DNA of 64,000 nt from a virus. Below the pieces are notes generated by a model. That model was not told the origin of the DNA and searched no databases. It saw only the letters and a list, made by a program, of their open reading frames with translations. How positions within the stretch are numbered: position 1 is the stretch's first letter; every line of letters begins with the position of its first letter. Position numbers and translations under genes: made by a program. The DNA is taken from positions 1-64,000 of the IMG/VR virus record IMGVR_UViG_3300048546_000154; one strand, written 5' to 3'. Of this stretch, positions 55,324-64,000 are shown piece after piece.

Positions 55324-56943
55324 ATGGCAAAACAAAGTATAGGATTAGGAACTACAGCGAATGATGGTACAGGTGATAACCTGCGTGTTGGTGGTGATAA
55401 AGTTAACGATAACTTTGATGAAATCTACACAGCATTAGGTGATGGTTCTGCATTACAGATAACAACCGCTGGTGCTTCATCTAACCAAGTACTTCAATGG
55501 TCTACAACAAATAGTAGATTTGAACCAACTGCTTCAGCAGCTGCTGGTGATATATCTGTAGATACAACTCCACAACTTGGTGGGAATTTAGATGTAAATG
55601 GACACGATATTGTTTCTACATCAAGTGGCGATATTAATATCATACCTCAAGGTACAGGTAGACTTAAATTTGGTTCATTAAGATTTCCAAGTAGTGCTGG
55701 TACATCAACATATGTACTTGCAACAGACGGTGCTGCCGATATGTACTGGAAACAAGTAGGTTCTGTAATTAATCTATCTGCTGACGCAGGAGCAAATGAC
55801 GCTTACACGGTAGGTGATGTTCTTAACTTTGCAGGTGGTACAGGATTAACTTCAACGGTTTTAGACGACACAATTAGATTTGATATTGACTCAAATGTCG
55901 TAACCTTAGCAGATACACAAACTTTATCAAACAAAACTTTAGACAATGTTGCTCTTACTGGAACAACTTCTGGTAATGTTCAATTAAGATGTCAAACAAT
56001 AGGTTCTTATATTGCACAAGGTGGTAATGCTCTTGCAGGATTTGAAAGTGCAACAACTTATGCTGGTGCATTTGCTGTTGATACAACATCTTATAAATCT
56101 TACTATGCAGCTAACGGAACTTGGAACGAAATTTTATCATCAACTTCATCTATAGATGTTTTAAATGATGTTGATACAACTACACAAGCGCCTACGAGTG
56201 GACAAGCACTAATATGGAATGCAGGTTCTTCAAATTGGAGACCACAATCAATTTCAACTAGTGTTGTAACCGATACAGCACCAAGTCTTGGTGGTAACCT
56301 TGATACTTCAGGATTTACAATTCAAGGAACTGGTAAAATATCATTAAGTGGTTCTGGTTCAATTGTAAAATCAGATTTTACTAATACGGCAAGTTTTCCA
56401 AATGGGTCTGCAAGTGCAGGTGCTTTTGCTGTTGCAACAAGTACAATAAAAGCATACTATGCTACTGCTTCAGGTTGGATTAACTTATTATCAGAAAATG
56501 ATTCAATTGATTTACTTTCAGATGTAGACACATCAACTACTGCTCCTGCATATGGACAAGTATTAGTATATACAAATGTAGCAGGTACTGGTCAATGGAA
56601 ACCTAATGATTATACTCCTGCAACAAGAGTATCAGCACAATTTACGGTAACTTCAAGTGGTTCAAGTGATTATGTATTTAATGGTGATGGTTTTCCATCA
56701 GCACAAAATGATCCAGTTTTATATTTAAAGAAAGCACATACTTATCAATTTGTGATAAATGCGTCTTCTCACCCATTTGAAATTAGAACTGCGTCAGGTG
56801 GTTCTGCATACGGTTTTGGGGTAACGAATAACGCAACTGGAAGTGGAACGGTTACATTTACGGTGCCAATGAACGCACCTTCAACTTTATATTATCAATG
56901 TACTTCACATAGTGGTATGGGCGGAGTAATTAATATAGCATAA
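55324..56943 (+). CDS. tail-fibre-like protein with C-terminal cupredoxin-like domain
   Basis: 539 residues. The start IGLGTTANDGTGDNLRVGGDKVNDNFDEIYTAL (in parts) is common to marine phage fibres. Two repeats follow, each with GAFAV-YYA-GW and DVDT-AP-GQ-L segments (about 235-310 and 355-425). The last about 110 residues form a beta domain with SSHPFEI (His483) and YYQCTSHSGMGG (Cys526, His529, Met532), the ligand set of a type 1 copper site. Late promoter upstream. Confidence 0.7.
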   Translation: MAKQSIGLGTTANDGTGDNLRVGGDKVNDNFDEIYTALGDGSALQITTAGASSNQVLQWSTTNSRFEPTASAAAGDISVDTTPQLGGNLDVNGHDIVSTSSGDINIIPQGTGRLKFGSLRFPSSAGTSTYVLATDGAADMYWKQVGSVINLSADAGANDAYTVGDVLNFAGGTGLTSTVLDDTIRFDIDSNVVTLADTQTLSNKTLDNVALTGTTSGNVQLRCQTIGSYIAQGGNALAGFESATTYAGAFAVDTTSYKSYYAANGTWNEILSSTSSIDVLNDVDTTTQAPTSGQALIWNAGSSNWRPQSISTSVVTDTAPSLGGNLDTSGFTIQGTGKISLSGSGSIVKSDFTNTASFPNGSASAGAFAVATSTIKAYYATASGWINLLSENDSIDLLSDVDTSTTAPAYGQVLVYTNVAGTGQWKPNDYTPATRVSAQFTVTSSGSSDYVFNGDGFPSAQNDPVLYLKKAHTYQFVINASSHPFEIRTASGGSAYGFGVTNNATGSGTVTFTVPMNAPSTLYYQCTSHSGMGGVINIA

Positions 56944-56953
56944 CAAGAAGATG

Positions 56954-56961
56954 TATAAATA
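56954..56961 (+). promoter_or_regulatory. late promoter TATAAATA for gp8
   Basis: Exact TATAAATA 25 bases before the gp8 ATG. Confidence 0.75.
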
Positions 56962-56986
56962 TATCAAAGAACATAGGAATTAAACA

Positions 56987-58447
56987 ATGCCAGCAATTAT
57001 AACAAGCAAATTTAGAAGAAATAATGCTCAACAATTTGAGGAATCATTTGGTGAAGCAACTCCTAATATCTATTATCTAGGTATTGGAAAACCTACTGCA
57101 TATGGTACTAAAACTAGACCAGATGGTAGAACAGAAAACATTGGAACAGATAGTGCTCCAGTAACCCCAGCAGATTCAGTACAAGACGAATATGATGTAT
57201 TTGATGACTTACTTGCTGCTAAGAGGGTAACAAGCTCAGATGTATCTTTTGCGTGTCCAAGAATTAACTGGACAACAGGTACAACTTACGATATTTACAG
57301 ACACGATTATGGTAACAGAATTACAGGAACTACTAATGTTCAAGCTGCTCATAGTGGTGCAACGAATTTATATGACGCAAACTTCTATGTTCTTAATTCC
57401 AACTTTGAAGTTTACAAATGTTTAGATAACGATAACAATACACCATCAACGATAGAACCGACTGGCGCTTCTATTCTTATTTTAGAAACTTCTGATGGTT
57501 ACAAGTGGAAATATATGTACACTATGTCTGCTGCTCAACAAGCAAACTTTTTATCAACAGACTTTATGGGTATCTCAACAAATAGTACAACAACGAATAA
57601 TGCTAAAGATGGTGCAATAGATATTATCAAAATTAAAACTGCTGGTACTGGTGGTACTGCAGGAACATTTACTAATATTCCTATAAGAGGAGATGGTACA
57701 AACGGAACTTGTACGGTTACGATTTCAAGTGGTTCGGTTACTTCTGTTCTTCCAACAGGAACACCGTTAGGATATACTTTTGCAAATGTAAGAGTAGCAG
57801 ATATTAATGCCGCTTCTGGTGGTGCATTAACTGGTGCTGAACTAGATTGTATTATCGGTCCAAAAGGTGGTCACGGATTTGACCCACACGAAGAACTAGG
57901 TGGTTTCTTTGTAATTCTTAATACTTCATTTGAAGGTGCTGAAACAGCAAACTCTGGTGACTTTACAACTGCAAACGATTTTAGAAGAGTTGCATTAATT
58001 AGAGACCCAAAATCTGCTGGTGCAGCTGTAAGTACACCAACATTAAGAGCAACAAAAGCAGTTAGATTAAATTCTGGTGCTGGTACATTTCAATCAGATG
58101 AAATAATTACACAAACGAATACAGGTGCTGTAGGTAAAGTAGTACAATTTGATACTGCAAACAATTTATTATTCTACACACAAACAAGATATAATGATGA
58201 AGGTGTTGACGCAACAGGAAATGGAACTGCATTTAGTGGAGTAAATGTCATAACAGGTTCTACTTCAAGTGCAACAGGAACACCAACTGGTAATACTGAA
58301 ACGGTTAATAATGTTTCTTTAGTTTCTGGTTATGCAACTTCTGAACTTGACCAGGACTCTGGCGATGTAATGTACATTGAGAATAGAGCACCAGTTAACA
58401 GAAGTGTTGACCAAACGGAGAATGTTAAGTTAATCATAGAATTTTAA
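56987..58447 (+). CDS. 8: baseplate wedge subunit gp8
   Basis: 486 residues. MPAIITSKFRRNNAQQFEESF, YYLGIGKPTAYGTKTRPDG, NFYVLNSNFEVYKCLDN and ETSDGYKWKYMYTMSAAQQANFL are typical of T4-like gp8. The C-terminal half is Gly/Thr-rich beta sequence, longer than in T4. It dimerises in the wedge beside gp6 and the gp7-like protein. Confidence 0.92.
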   Translation: MPAIITSKFRRNNAQQFEESFGEATPNIYYLGIGKPTAYGTKTRPDGRTENIGTDSAPVTPADSVQDEYDVFDDLLAAKRVTSSDVSFACPRINWTTGTTYDIYRHDYGNRITGTTNVQAAHSGATNLYDANFYVLNSNFEVYKCLDNDNNTPSTIEPTGASILILETSDGYKWKYMYTMSAAQQANFLSTDFMGISTNSTTTNNAKDGAIDIIKIKTAGTGGTAGTFTNIPIRGDGTNGTCTVTISSGSVTSVLPTGTPLGYTFANVRVADINAASGGALTGAELDCIIGPKGGHGFDPHEELGGFFVILNTSFEGAETANSGDFTTANDFRRVALIRDPKSAGAAVSTPTLRATKAVRLNSGAGTFQSDEIITQTNTGAVGKVVQFDTANNLLFYTQTRYNDEGVDATGNGTAFSGVNVITGSTSSATGTPTGNTETVNNVSLVSGYATSELDQDSGDVMYIENRAPVNRSVDQTENVKLIIEF

Positions 58448-58459
58448 AGAGGAAAATAA

Positions 58460-61400
58460 ATGCCAAGTCCAACTGACTTTAACCTCTCGCCGTACTATGA
58501 CGATTTCTCGGAAGATAAAAGCTTTCATAGAATATTGTTTAGACCAGCATTTGCTGTACAGGCTAGAGAACTAACACAATCGCAAACTATATTACAAAAC
58601 CAATTTGAAAAAATGGGTAACCATATCTTTGAGCAAGGTGCTCAAATGATTCCTGGTGAGATTACTTACGACTTGGAATACTATGCGATTAAGTTAACAT
58701 CATTTACAGGTACAACTACTCTAGCAGACTTTGTTGGATTAGAAGTAACCGGTCAAACATCTGGTGTTGTTGCAAAAGTAATTAATTCAGATGTTGCAAC
58801 TTCTACTGACCCTGCAACTCTTTATGTAAAATATACTAAAACAGGAACTGGAAATCAAACACCAGACTTTGTTGCTGGTGAAACAATTTTAGGTGTACTT
58901 AATGGTAGTACAAATATTAGTGGAGTGGTTACAAGTGCTGAAACTGGTTCTGCCGCTTCAATTGCTCAAGGTACTTATTACATTAACGGTTATGCTGTTA
59001 ATGTTGCAAAACAATCAATTGTATTAGACAAGTATACAAACACACCATCTTATAGAGTAGGTCTAACGGTTACTGAAAGTTTTGTAACCCCTAACCTAGA
59101 TCCTGACCTTGTAGACAATGCAGCTGGTTCATCAAACGCAAATGCTCCAGGTGCTCACAGATTTAAAATAGATTTAACGCTATCTAAACTTACAAACACT
59201 TCTGTTGAAGATTCAAGCTTCATAGAGTTATTAAGACTAGATAACGGTACTCTCCAAAATAGGGTTAGAACAACTGAATACTCTATTTTGGAAGACACAT
59301 TAGCAAGAAGAACTGCTGACGAAAGTGGTGATTACACAATCAGACCATTTGATTTAGATATTAGAGAACATTTAGATAATACTGCTGGCAATAGAGGTAT
59401 CTATACTGCTGCCGCTGGTGGTGACGCTAACAAACTTGCATTAGGTTTATCTCCTGGTAAAGCATATGTAAGAGGTTATGAAGTTGATAAAATTGGAACA
59501 ACTTTTGTAGATGTTGATAAACCAAAAAGTACTGGAACTGAAAATGGTTTCAATACTATCTTTGATGTTGGTAACTTCATCAATGTATCAAACGCTTATA
59601 ACTCTCCAGACATTAACTTTGTAACCGGTAAGACAGAAGCGTTTAAAGGATTACAATTAAAACTTGCTAGTGAAGCATATACTGCTGGTAATATATCAAC
59701 AAATGTTGAAAACAAAGTAAAAGACATTGGTCGTGCAAAATCTAAAGGTTATGAATTTAACGCAACGACAGGTCCTGGTATTTCAACTGCGTCAAATATA
59801 TCTCCTTCTTCAAGTAATATATTCAAACATTATTTGTTTGATGTAGAAATGTTTAGTCATATAAAAATTCCAACAAATGTAGTATTTACAGATGGTGAAA
59901 CAATCACTGGTACTACTTCAGGTGCTAACGGTATTAAAGAAAGTGTTTCAACAAATACAACAGCTGCAATCACTTCATCAACAGCTGCAAATCCAGTAGA
60001 GATTACATTATCTGCTGATGTAGAACTTTCTGATGGTGACGCAATTACGATAACAGGTGTCGCTACGCAAGTAGAATTAAATGACAATGTTTATTATGTA
60101 AGACAAAAAATTGGTGGTGTTGCAAAAAGAGAATTTGAATTGTATGACGCTGATGATGTTGCCGTTGATGGTACAGGACATTCTGGTGCAGGTGCCGGTG
60201 GTACTATCTCAACATCTTGTATAGTATTATCAAGTGTACAAGGTGAATTTATACCAGGTGAAACAATCACTGGTGGTACTTCATCTAATACTGCTGTAGT
60301 AAAAGCAAATGTATTTGGTAATCTAGGTTTCACACATTACGGTTCAAGTGATGTAAAAGAAATTACAATGGCAGGAAGTCCAGTATATACTTCTCAAGCT
60401 GATTTATCTGGAACATACGGAGAAAATAAAACATTATCTGGTAATATTTCCATTAGTGCTTCATCTTCTGATGTAACCGGTTTCAATACGCAATTTTTAA
60501 CAGAATTAAAAATAGGAGATAGTGTTCAGTTTGCGACAACGGCTGGTACTATTTTAACTAGAACGGTAATTAATATTATCAATTCATCTTCAATTAGACT
60601 TGATAGTGCAATTTCTACAACTGCCGTTTCAAACTCATTGATTATAAGAAGAAGAGGAAAATTACAAGACGCAAGTAAAAACATTTCATTGTTCTCTTTA
60701 CCTTACTCAACAATTAAAACATTAAAAACAGCAGACAACTCTGGTATTTCTGATACATCATTTGTTGTAAGAAAAACATTTGTAGGTTCTTTATCTTCAA
60801 CTGGTGACATTACAATTACTGCAAACACAGGTGAAACTTTTGTTGCCCAACAAGAATTAGATTATTCGGTAACTATTATGTCAGCAGGTGGTTCATCTTC
60901 TGCTGGTACAGCAGGTGACAGACTATCTACAACAGGTAATAACCACGAAGGTAATGCTTGTTTCACATTAGGTGGTTCTCCAGTAGGTCGTTCATTAACT
61001 TTAGATTTTGGTGCTAATCATTCTGACCACGAAGTAAAAATTATTGCGACTATATCTAAATCTGCACAAAACGAAAAATCAAAAAATTTAGTATCAAACG
61101 CAACAACAACTATTACAACTTCAGGAGCTGCAACTGCAAATCATATCTCATTAGGTGTTGCTGACGGATATCAATTAGTATCTGTTAAAATGGCTGCTGA
61201 CTTTAGTACAACACCAACTGCAAGTGATACAGATATTACAGATAGATTTACACTTGATAGTGGACAAAGAGATAACTTCTATGATATTGCAAGAATAGTT
61301 AGAAAAGAAAATAGTTTAGCTCCAACAGGACAATTATTAATTACATTTAATCATTTTACACACGGTTCTGGTGACTTCTTTAGTGTAGATAGTTATTCAG

Positions 61401-64000
61401 GTATTATTGATTACGAAGATATACCTAGTTATACTTCTGATACTTCAGGAGAAACTTACCAATTAAGAGATACATTAGACTTTAGACCTAGAGTAGCTGA
61501 CTCAAGTACAATTAACTCTGGTACACAAGATAGAACTTATCCTGCAACGGCTTCAATTGAAGTTGTTAAGTTTAAAACAAATGTAACCACAGACCACGAA
61601 TTTTACAAAGGAAGAGTTGATAAACTATTCTTAAATAAAGAAGGTACTTTTGAAGTACTTAAAGGTGCTGAAGATAGTATACCACAAGAACCAGGTTCTA
61701 TTGATAACGCAATGCACCTATACACTATTTCTTTACCACCTTATACATTGTCTCCAGATGATGTATCATATGAGACGGTAGAAAATAGAAGATATACAAT
61801 GAGAGATATTGGTGCCATTGATAAGAAAATTGATAGAATTGAATATTACACTCAATTGTCTTTATTAGAAAGTGCGGCTCAATCTTTACAGATACAAGAC
61901 GCTGATGGTTTTGATAGATTTAAAAATGGATTTGTTGTAGATAACTTTAACGGTCACGGTATCGGTGAAGTAACCAACGGTTCATACAGATGTTCTATTG
62001 ATTATGCAAAAGGTGAATTAAGACCTTTGTTTAACCAAGACGCTGTAAAATTAGAAGAGATTGACGAAGATGGTACAACACTAGTTGCTACTGATAGAGC
62101 AGCTGCAAACTACCAAAAAACTGGTGATGTATTAACTTTACCATATACAGAAGTAGATTTAATAAATCAACCTTTTGCTTCTAAAGCAATTAATGTTAAC
62201 CCATTTGCAATTTTCAGTTGGATGGGAACAATAGAATTAACACCATCAAGTGATGAATGGAGAGAAACACAAAGAACTCCTGATTTAGTAGTTAACTCAA
62301 CTACAGGTGCGTGGGACCAATTACAAAGACAAAGTGGTATCACAAATCAAAATGAAATCTCACTTGGAACGGTATGGAATGAATGGCAAACTAACTGGAC
62401 TGGAAGAGCATTAACATCTTCGGTTACAGGTACTGGTGGAACATTTAGAAGTGGTCGTGCTGTTGTACAAAGAACAGAAATTACTTCTATCAACCAAGTT
62501 AACCAAAGTAGGTCAGGTATTACAACAACTGCCGTACCTCAAACGATAAGAACATCTATGGGAGATAGAGTTGTTAGTGTTGCATTTGTACCATTTATCA
62601 GAAGCCGTGATGTTGCATTTAAAGCTACAAGATTAAAACCAAATACAAGAGTATTTCCATTCTTTGATAATGTAAGTATTGCTTCTTATTGTACACCAGA
62701 TGGTGGTTCAGTTGGAGGTAACTTAATTACTGACGGTTCTGGTTCTGTTGAAGGAGTATTCACAATACCGGATCCTAAATTAAATACAAATCCTAGATGG
62801 AGAACTGGAGAAAGAACATTTAGATTAACTTCTTCTTCAACTAACTCTACAGACGCAGCTGCTGTTGCTACTGCGGCTAATGCTGAATATATTGCAAGAG
62901 GATTATTAAATACCGTTAGAGACACAATTGTTTCTACAAGAGAATTTAGAGGTGTACAACAAACGGTTACAGATACACAAACCGTTTTACAAACAAGTAC
63001 AAGACAAGGTACAAGAATTATTGGTTGGGTTGATCCGTTATCTCAAACATTTATGTCAGATGAACCTGGTGGAGTATTCATATCTTCTGTTGATTTATTC
63101 TTTTCAACAAAAGACGCAAACATTCCTGTAACCGTTCAAATTAGAAATACGGTTAATGGTTATCCTGGAAGTAAAGTACTACCATTTGGTGAAGTTTCAA
63201 TTAACCCTAGTGCTGTAAATACAAGTGCTGATGGTTCAGTTAAAACAACATTTACATTCCCTGCGCCTATTTACATACAAGATAAAGTTGAATATGCAAT
63301 GACGGTATTATCTAACTCAAATGATTACAATATGTATGTAGGTAGATTAGGAGAAACAAATATCGGTTCTAATAGAACAATATCTAAACAACCATATGCT
63401 GGTGTTATGTTCAAATCTCAAAACGGTTCAACTTGGACTGCTGAACAAAACGAAGATATGAAATTCACAATGAAAAGATGTGAGTTTAGTAATGTTGTAG
63501 GTACGGTTCATTTAGGAAGTAAAGAACTACCGGCACAAAATATTAGACAAAACGGATTAAGAACAACAAACGCTTCAAGTGTAATTAGAGTTTTCTTTCC
63601 AAATCACAATTTACACGATACAAATTCTGTGGTTACTATCTCTGGTGTTCCTAATGGTACACACAATGGTATTGCACATACAGATATAAACGGAACATAT
63701 AATTCTATTTCTAATATAACATTAGATAGTTTTGATATTACATCAGCAGGAACTGCAAATACTGATGGTGATATTGGAGGTACAGGAGTACTTGTTACCG
63801 GTAATAAACAATTTGATGTATTAAACCTAGGTGGTCTACAAACTATGACCGTTCCTGGTACAGGTATTGAACCATTTATTAGAACAACATCTAGTAAATC
63901 ACTTCACGGTTCTCAAACACCATATTCATTAGTTGCTGAAGGTAATAGACAATCGGTTACATTAGTAGACGATATTTACTTTACTGCGCCACAAGCAGTT
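58460..64000 (+). CDS. very large virion protein, DUF4815-like (partial at right edge)
   Basis: At least 1847 residues; the frame stays open to the window edge. The start PSPTDFNLSPYYDDFSEDKSF and RPAFAVQARELTQSQTILQNQ match the DUF4815 family of T4-like marine phages, located after gp8. GET-I-G modules occur (about residues 470-490 and 600-620). A later GRTxxF-type region with IGWVDPLSQTFM is typical of these proteins. It is probably a baseplate-to-fibre protein in the gp10 position. GAGGAAAAT upstream. Confidence 0.85.
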   Translation, partial: MPSPTDFNLSPYYDDFSEDKSFHRILFRPAFAVQARELTQSQTILQNQFEKMGNHIFEQGAQMIPGEITYDLEYYAIKLTSFTGTTTLADFVGLEVTGQTSGVVAKVINSDVATSTDPATLYVKYTKTGTGNQTPDFVAGETILGVLNGSTNISGVVTSAETGSAASIAQGTYYINGYAVNVAKQSIVLDKYTNTPSYRVGLTVTESFVTPNLDPDLVDNAAGSSNANAPGAHRFKIDLTLSKLTNTSVEDSSFIELLRLDNGTLQNRVRTTEYSILEDTLARRTADESGDYTIRPFDLDIREHLDNTAGNRGIYTAAAGGDANKLALGLSPGKAYVRGYEVDKIGTTFVDVDKPKSTGTENGFNTIFDVGNFINVSNAYNSPDINFVTGKTEAFKGLQLKLASEAYTAGNISTNVENKVKDIGRAKSKGYEFNATTGPGISTASNISPSSSNIFKHYLFDVEMFSHIKIPTNVVFTDGETITGTTSGANGIKESVSTNTTAAITSSTAANPVEITLSADVELSDGDAITITGVATQVELNDNVYYVRQKIGGVAKREFELYDADDVAVDGTGHSGAGAGGTISTSCIVLSSVQGEFIPGETITGGTSSNTAVVKANVFGNLGFTHYGSSDVKEITMAGSPVYTSQADLSGTYGENKTLSGNISISASSSDVTGFNTQFLTELKIGDSVQFATTAGTILTRTVINIINSSSIRLDSAISTTAVSNSLIIRRRGKLQDASKNISLFSLPYSTIKTLKTADNSGISDTSFVVRKTFVGSLSSTGDITITANTGETFVAQQELDYSVTIMSAGGSSSAGTAGDRLSTTGNNHEGNACFTLGGSPVGRSLTLDFGANHSDHEVKIIATISKSAQNEKSKNLVSNATTTITTSGAATANHISLGVADGYQLVSVKMAADFSTTPTASDTDITDRFTLDSGQRDNFYDIARIVRKENSLAPTGQLLITFNHFTHGSGDFFSVDSYSGIIDYEDIPSYTSDTSGETYQLRDTLDFRPRVADSSTINSGTQDRTYPATASIEVVKFKTNVTTDHEFYKGRVDKLFLNKEGTFEVLKGAEDSIPQEPGSIDNAMHLYTISLPPYTLSPDDVSYETVENRRYTMRDIGAIDKKIDRIEYYTQLSLLESAAQSLQIQDADGFDRFKNGFVVDNFNGHGIGEVTNGSYRCSIDYAKGELRPLFNQDAVKLEEIDEDGTTLVATDRAAANYQKTGDVLTLPYTEVDLINQPFASKAINVNPFAIFSWMGTIELTPSSDEWRETQRTPDLVVNSTTGAWDQLQRQSGITNQNEISLGTVWNEWQTNWTGRALTSSVTGTGGTFRSGRAVVQRTEITSINQVNQSRSGITTTAVPQTIRTSMGDRVVSVAFVPFIRSRDVAFKATRLKPNTRVFPFFDNVSIASYCTPDGGSVGGNLITDGSGSVEGVFTIPDPKLNTNPRWRTGERTFRLTSSSTNSTDAAAVATAANAEYIARGLLNTVRDTIVSTREFRGVQQTVTDTQTVLQTSTRQGTRIIGWVDPLSQTFMSDEPGGVFISSVDLFFSTKDANIPVTVQIRNTVNGYPGSKVLPFGEVSINPSAVNTSADGSVKTTFTFPAPIYIQDKVEYAMTVLSNSNDYNMYVGRLGETNIGSNRTISKQPYAGVMFKSQNGSTWTAEQNEDMKFTMKRCEFSNVVGTVHLGSKELPAQNIRQNGLRTTNASSVIRVFFPNHNLHDTNSVVTISGVPNGTHNGIAHTDINGTYNSISNITLDSFDITSAGTANTDGDIGGTGVLVTGNKQFDVLNLGGLQTMTVPGTGIEPFIRTTSSKSLHGSQTPYSLVAEGNRQSVTLVDDIYFTAPQAV

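Noticed and set aside
1-64000. tRNA genes, CRISPR arrays, insertion sequences or integrase
   Set aside because: No tRNA-like T-arms other than the tmRNA, no regularly spaced repeats, and no transposase or integrase motifs were seen.

Overview
This window is part of the genome of a T4-like myovirus, almost certainly a marine phage, and most probably one infecting an alphaproteobacterium of the SAR11 (Pelagibacter) kind. The T4-type core is clear: primase gp61, gp59, gp33, gp32, RNase H, NrdA/NrdB, head-completion gp4 and the baseplate set gp54, gp26, tape measure, gp48, gp53, gp27-like, gp5, PAAR, gp25, gp6 and gp8. The host guess is inference. It rests on strong AT-richness, on a split and permuted tmRNA of the alphaproteobacterial type, and on an outer-membrane lipoprotein resembling the 17 kDa surface antigen.

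Layout. About 1-8.7 kb holds small virion, membrane and lysis genes, including an overlapping inner/outer spanin pair and two large secreted proteins of unknown function. About 8.7-33 kb is the early/middle region: primase, ribonucleotide reductase, a RuvC-like nuclease, glutaredoxin, RNase H, an MGME1/RecB-type exonuclease, gp33, gp59 and gp32, mixed with many tiny genes, several lipoproteins, two peptidoglycan hydrolases and the tmRNA. About 33-64 kb is late and mostly tail and baseplate. Inside it lie three iron-sulfur assembly genes (IscU, an A-type carrier and an Nfu protein), a putative 2OG-Fe(II) oxygenase, and a short leftward cluster at 48.4-49.3 kb. The window ends inside a very large baseplate/fibre protein.

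Control. Two promoter classes can be read. Fifteen early promoters have an exact TTGACA, an exact 17-base spacer and a near-consensus -10, and thirteen of them carry GCTTGACA. Late promoters are TATAAATA, with possible CTAAATA variants, as expected for gp55/gp33-dependent late transcription; gp33 is encoded here. At five early promoters the ATG falls at or within one base of the predicted +1, which suggests leaderless mRNAs.

Most notable: the phage-borne iron-sulfur set; the permuted two-piece tmRNA with a readable tag ending ALAA; a TTTTTTC -1 frameshift site that extends gp26; the leaderless early genes; a copper-site-like domain at the end of a tail-fibre protein; and a large set of envelope-directed lipoproteins and secreted proteins. 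No tRNA genes, CRISPR arrays, insertion sequences or integrase were seen.
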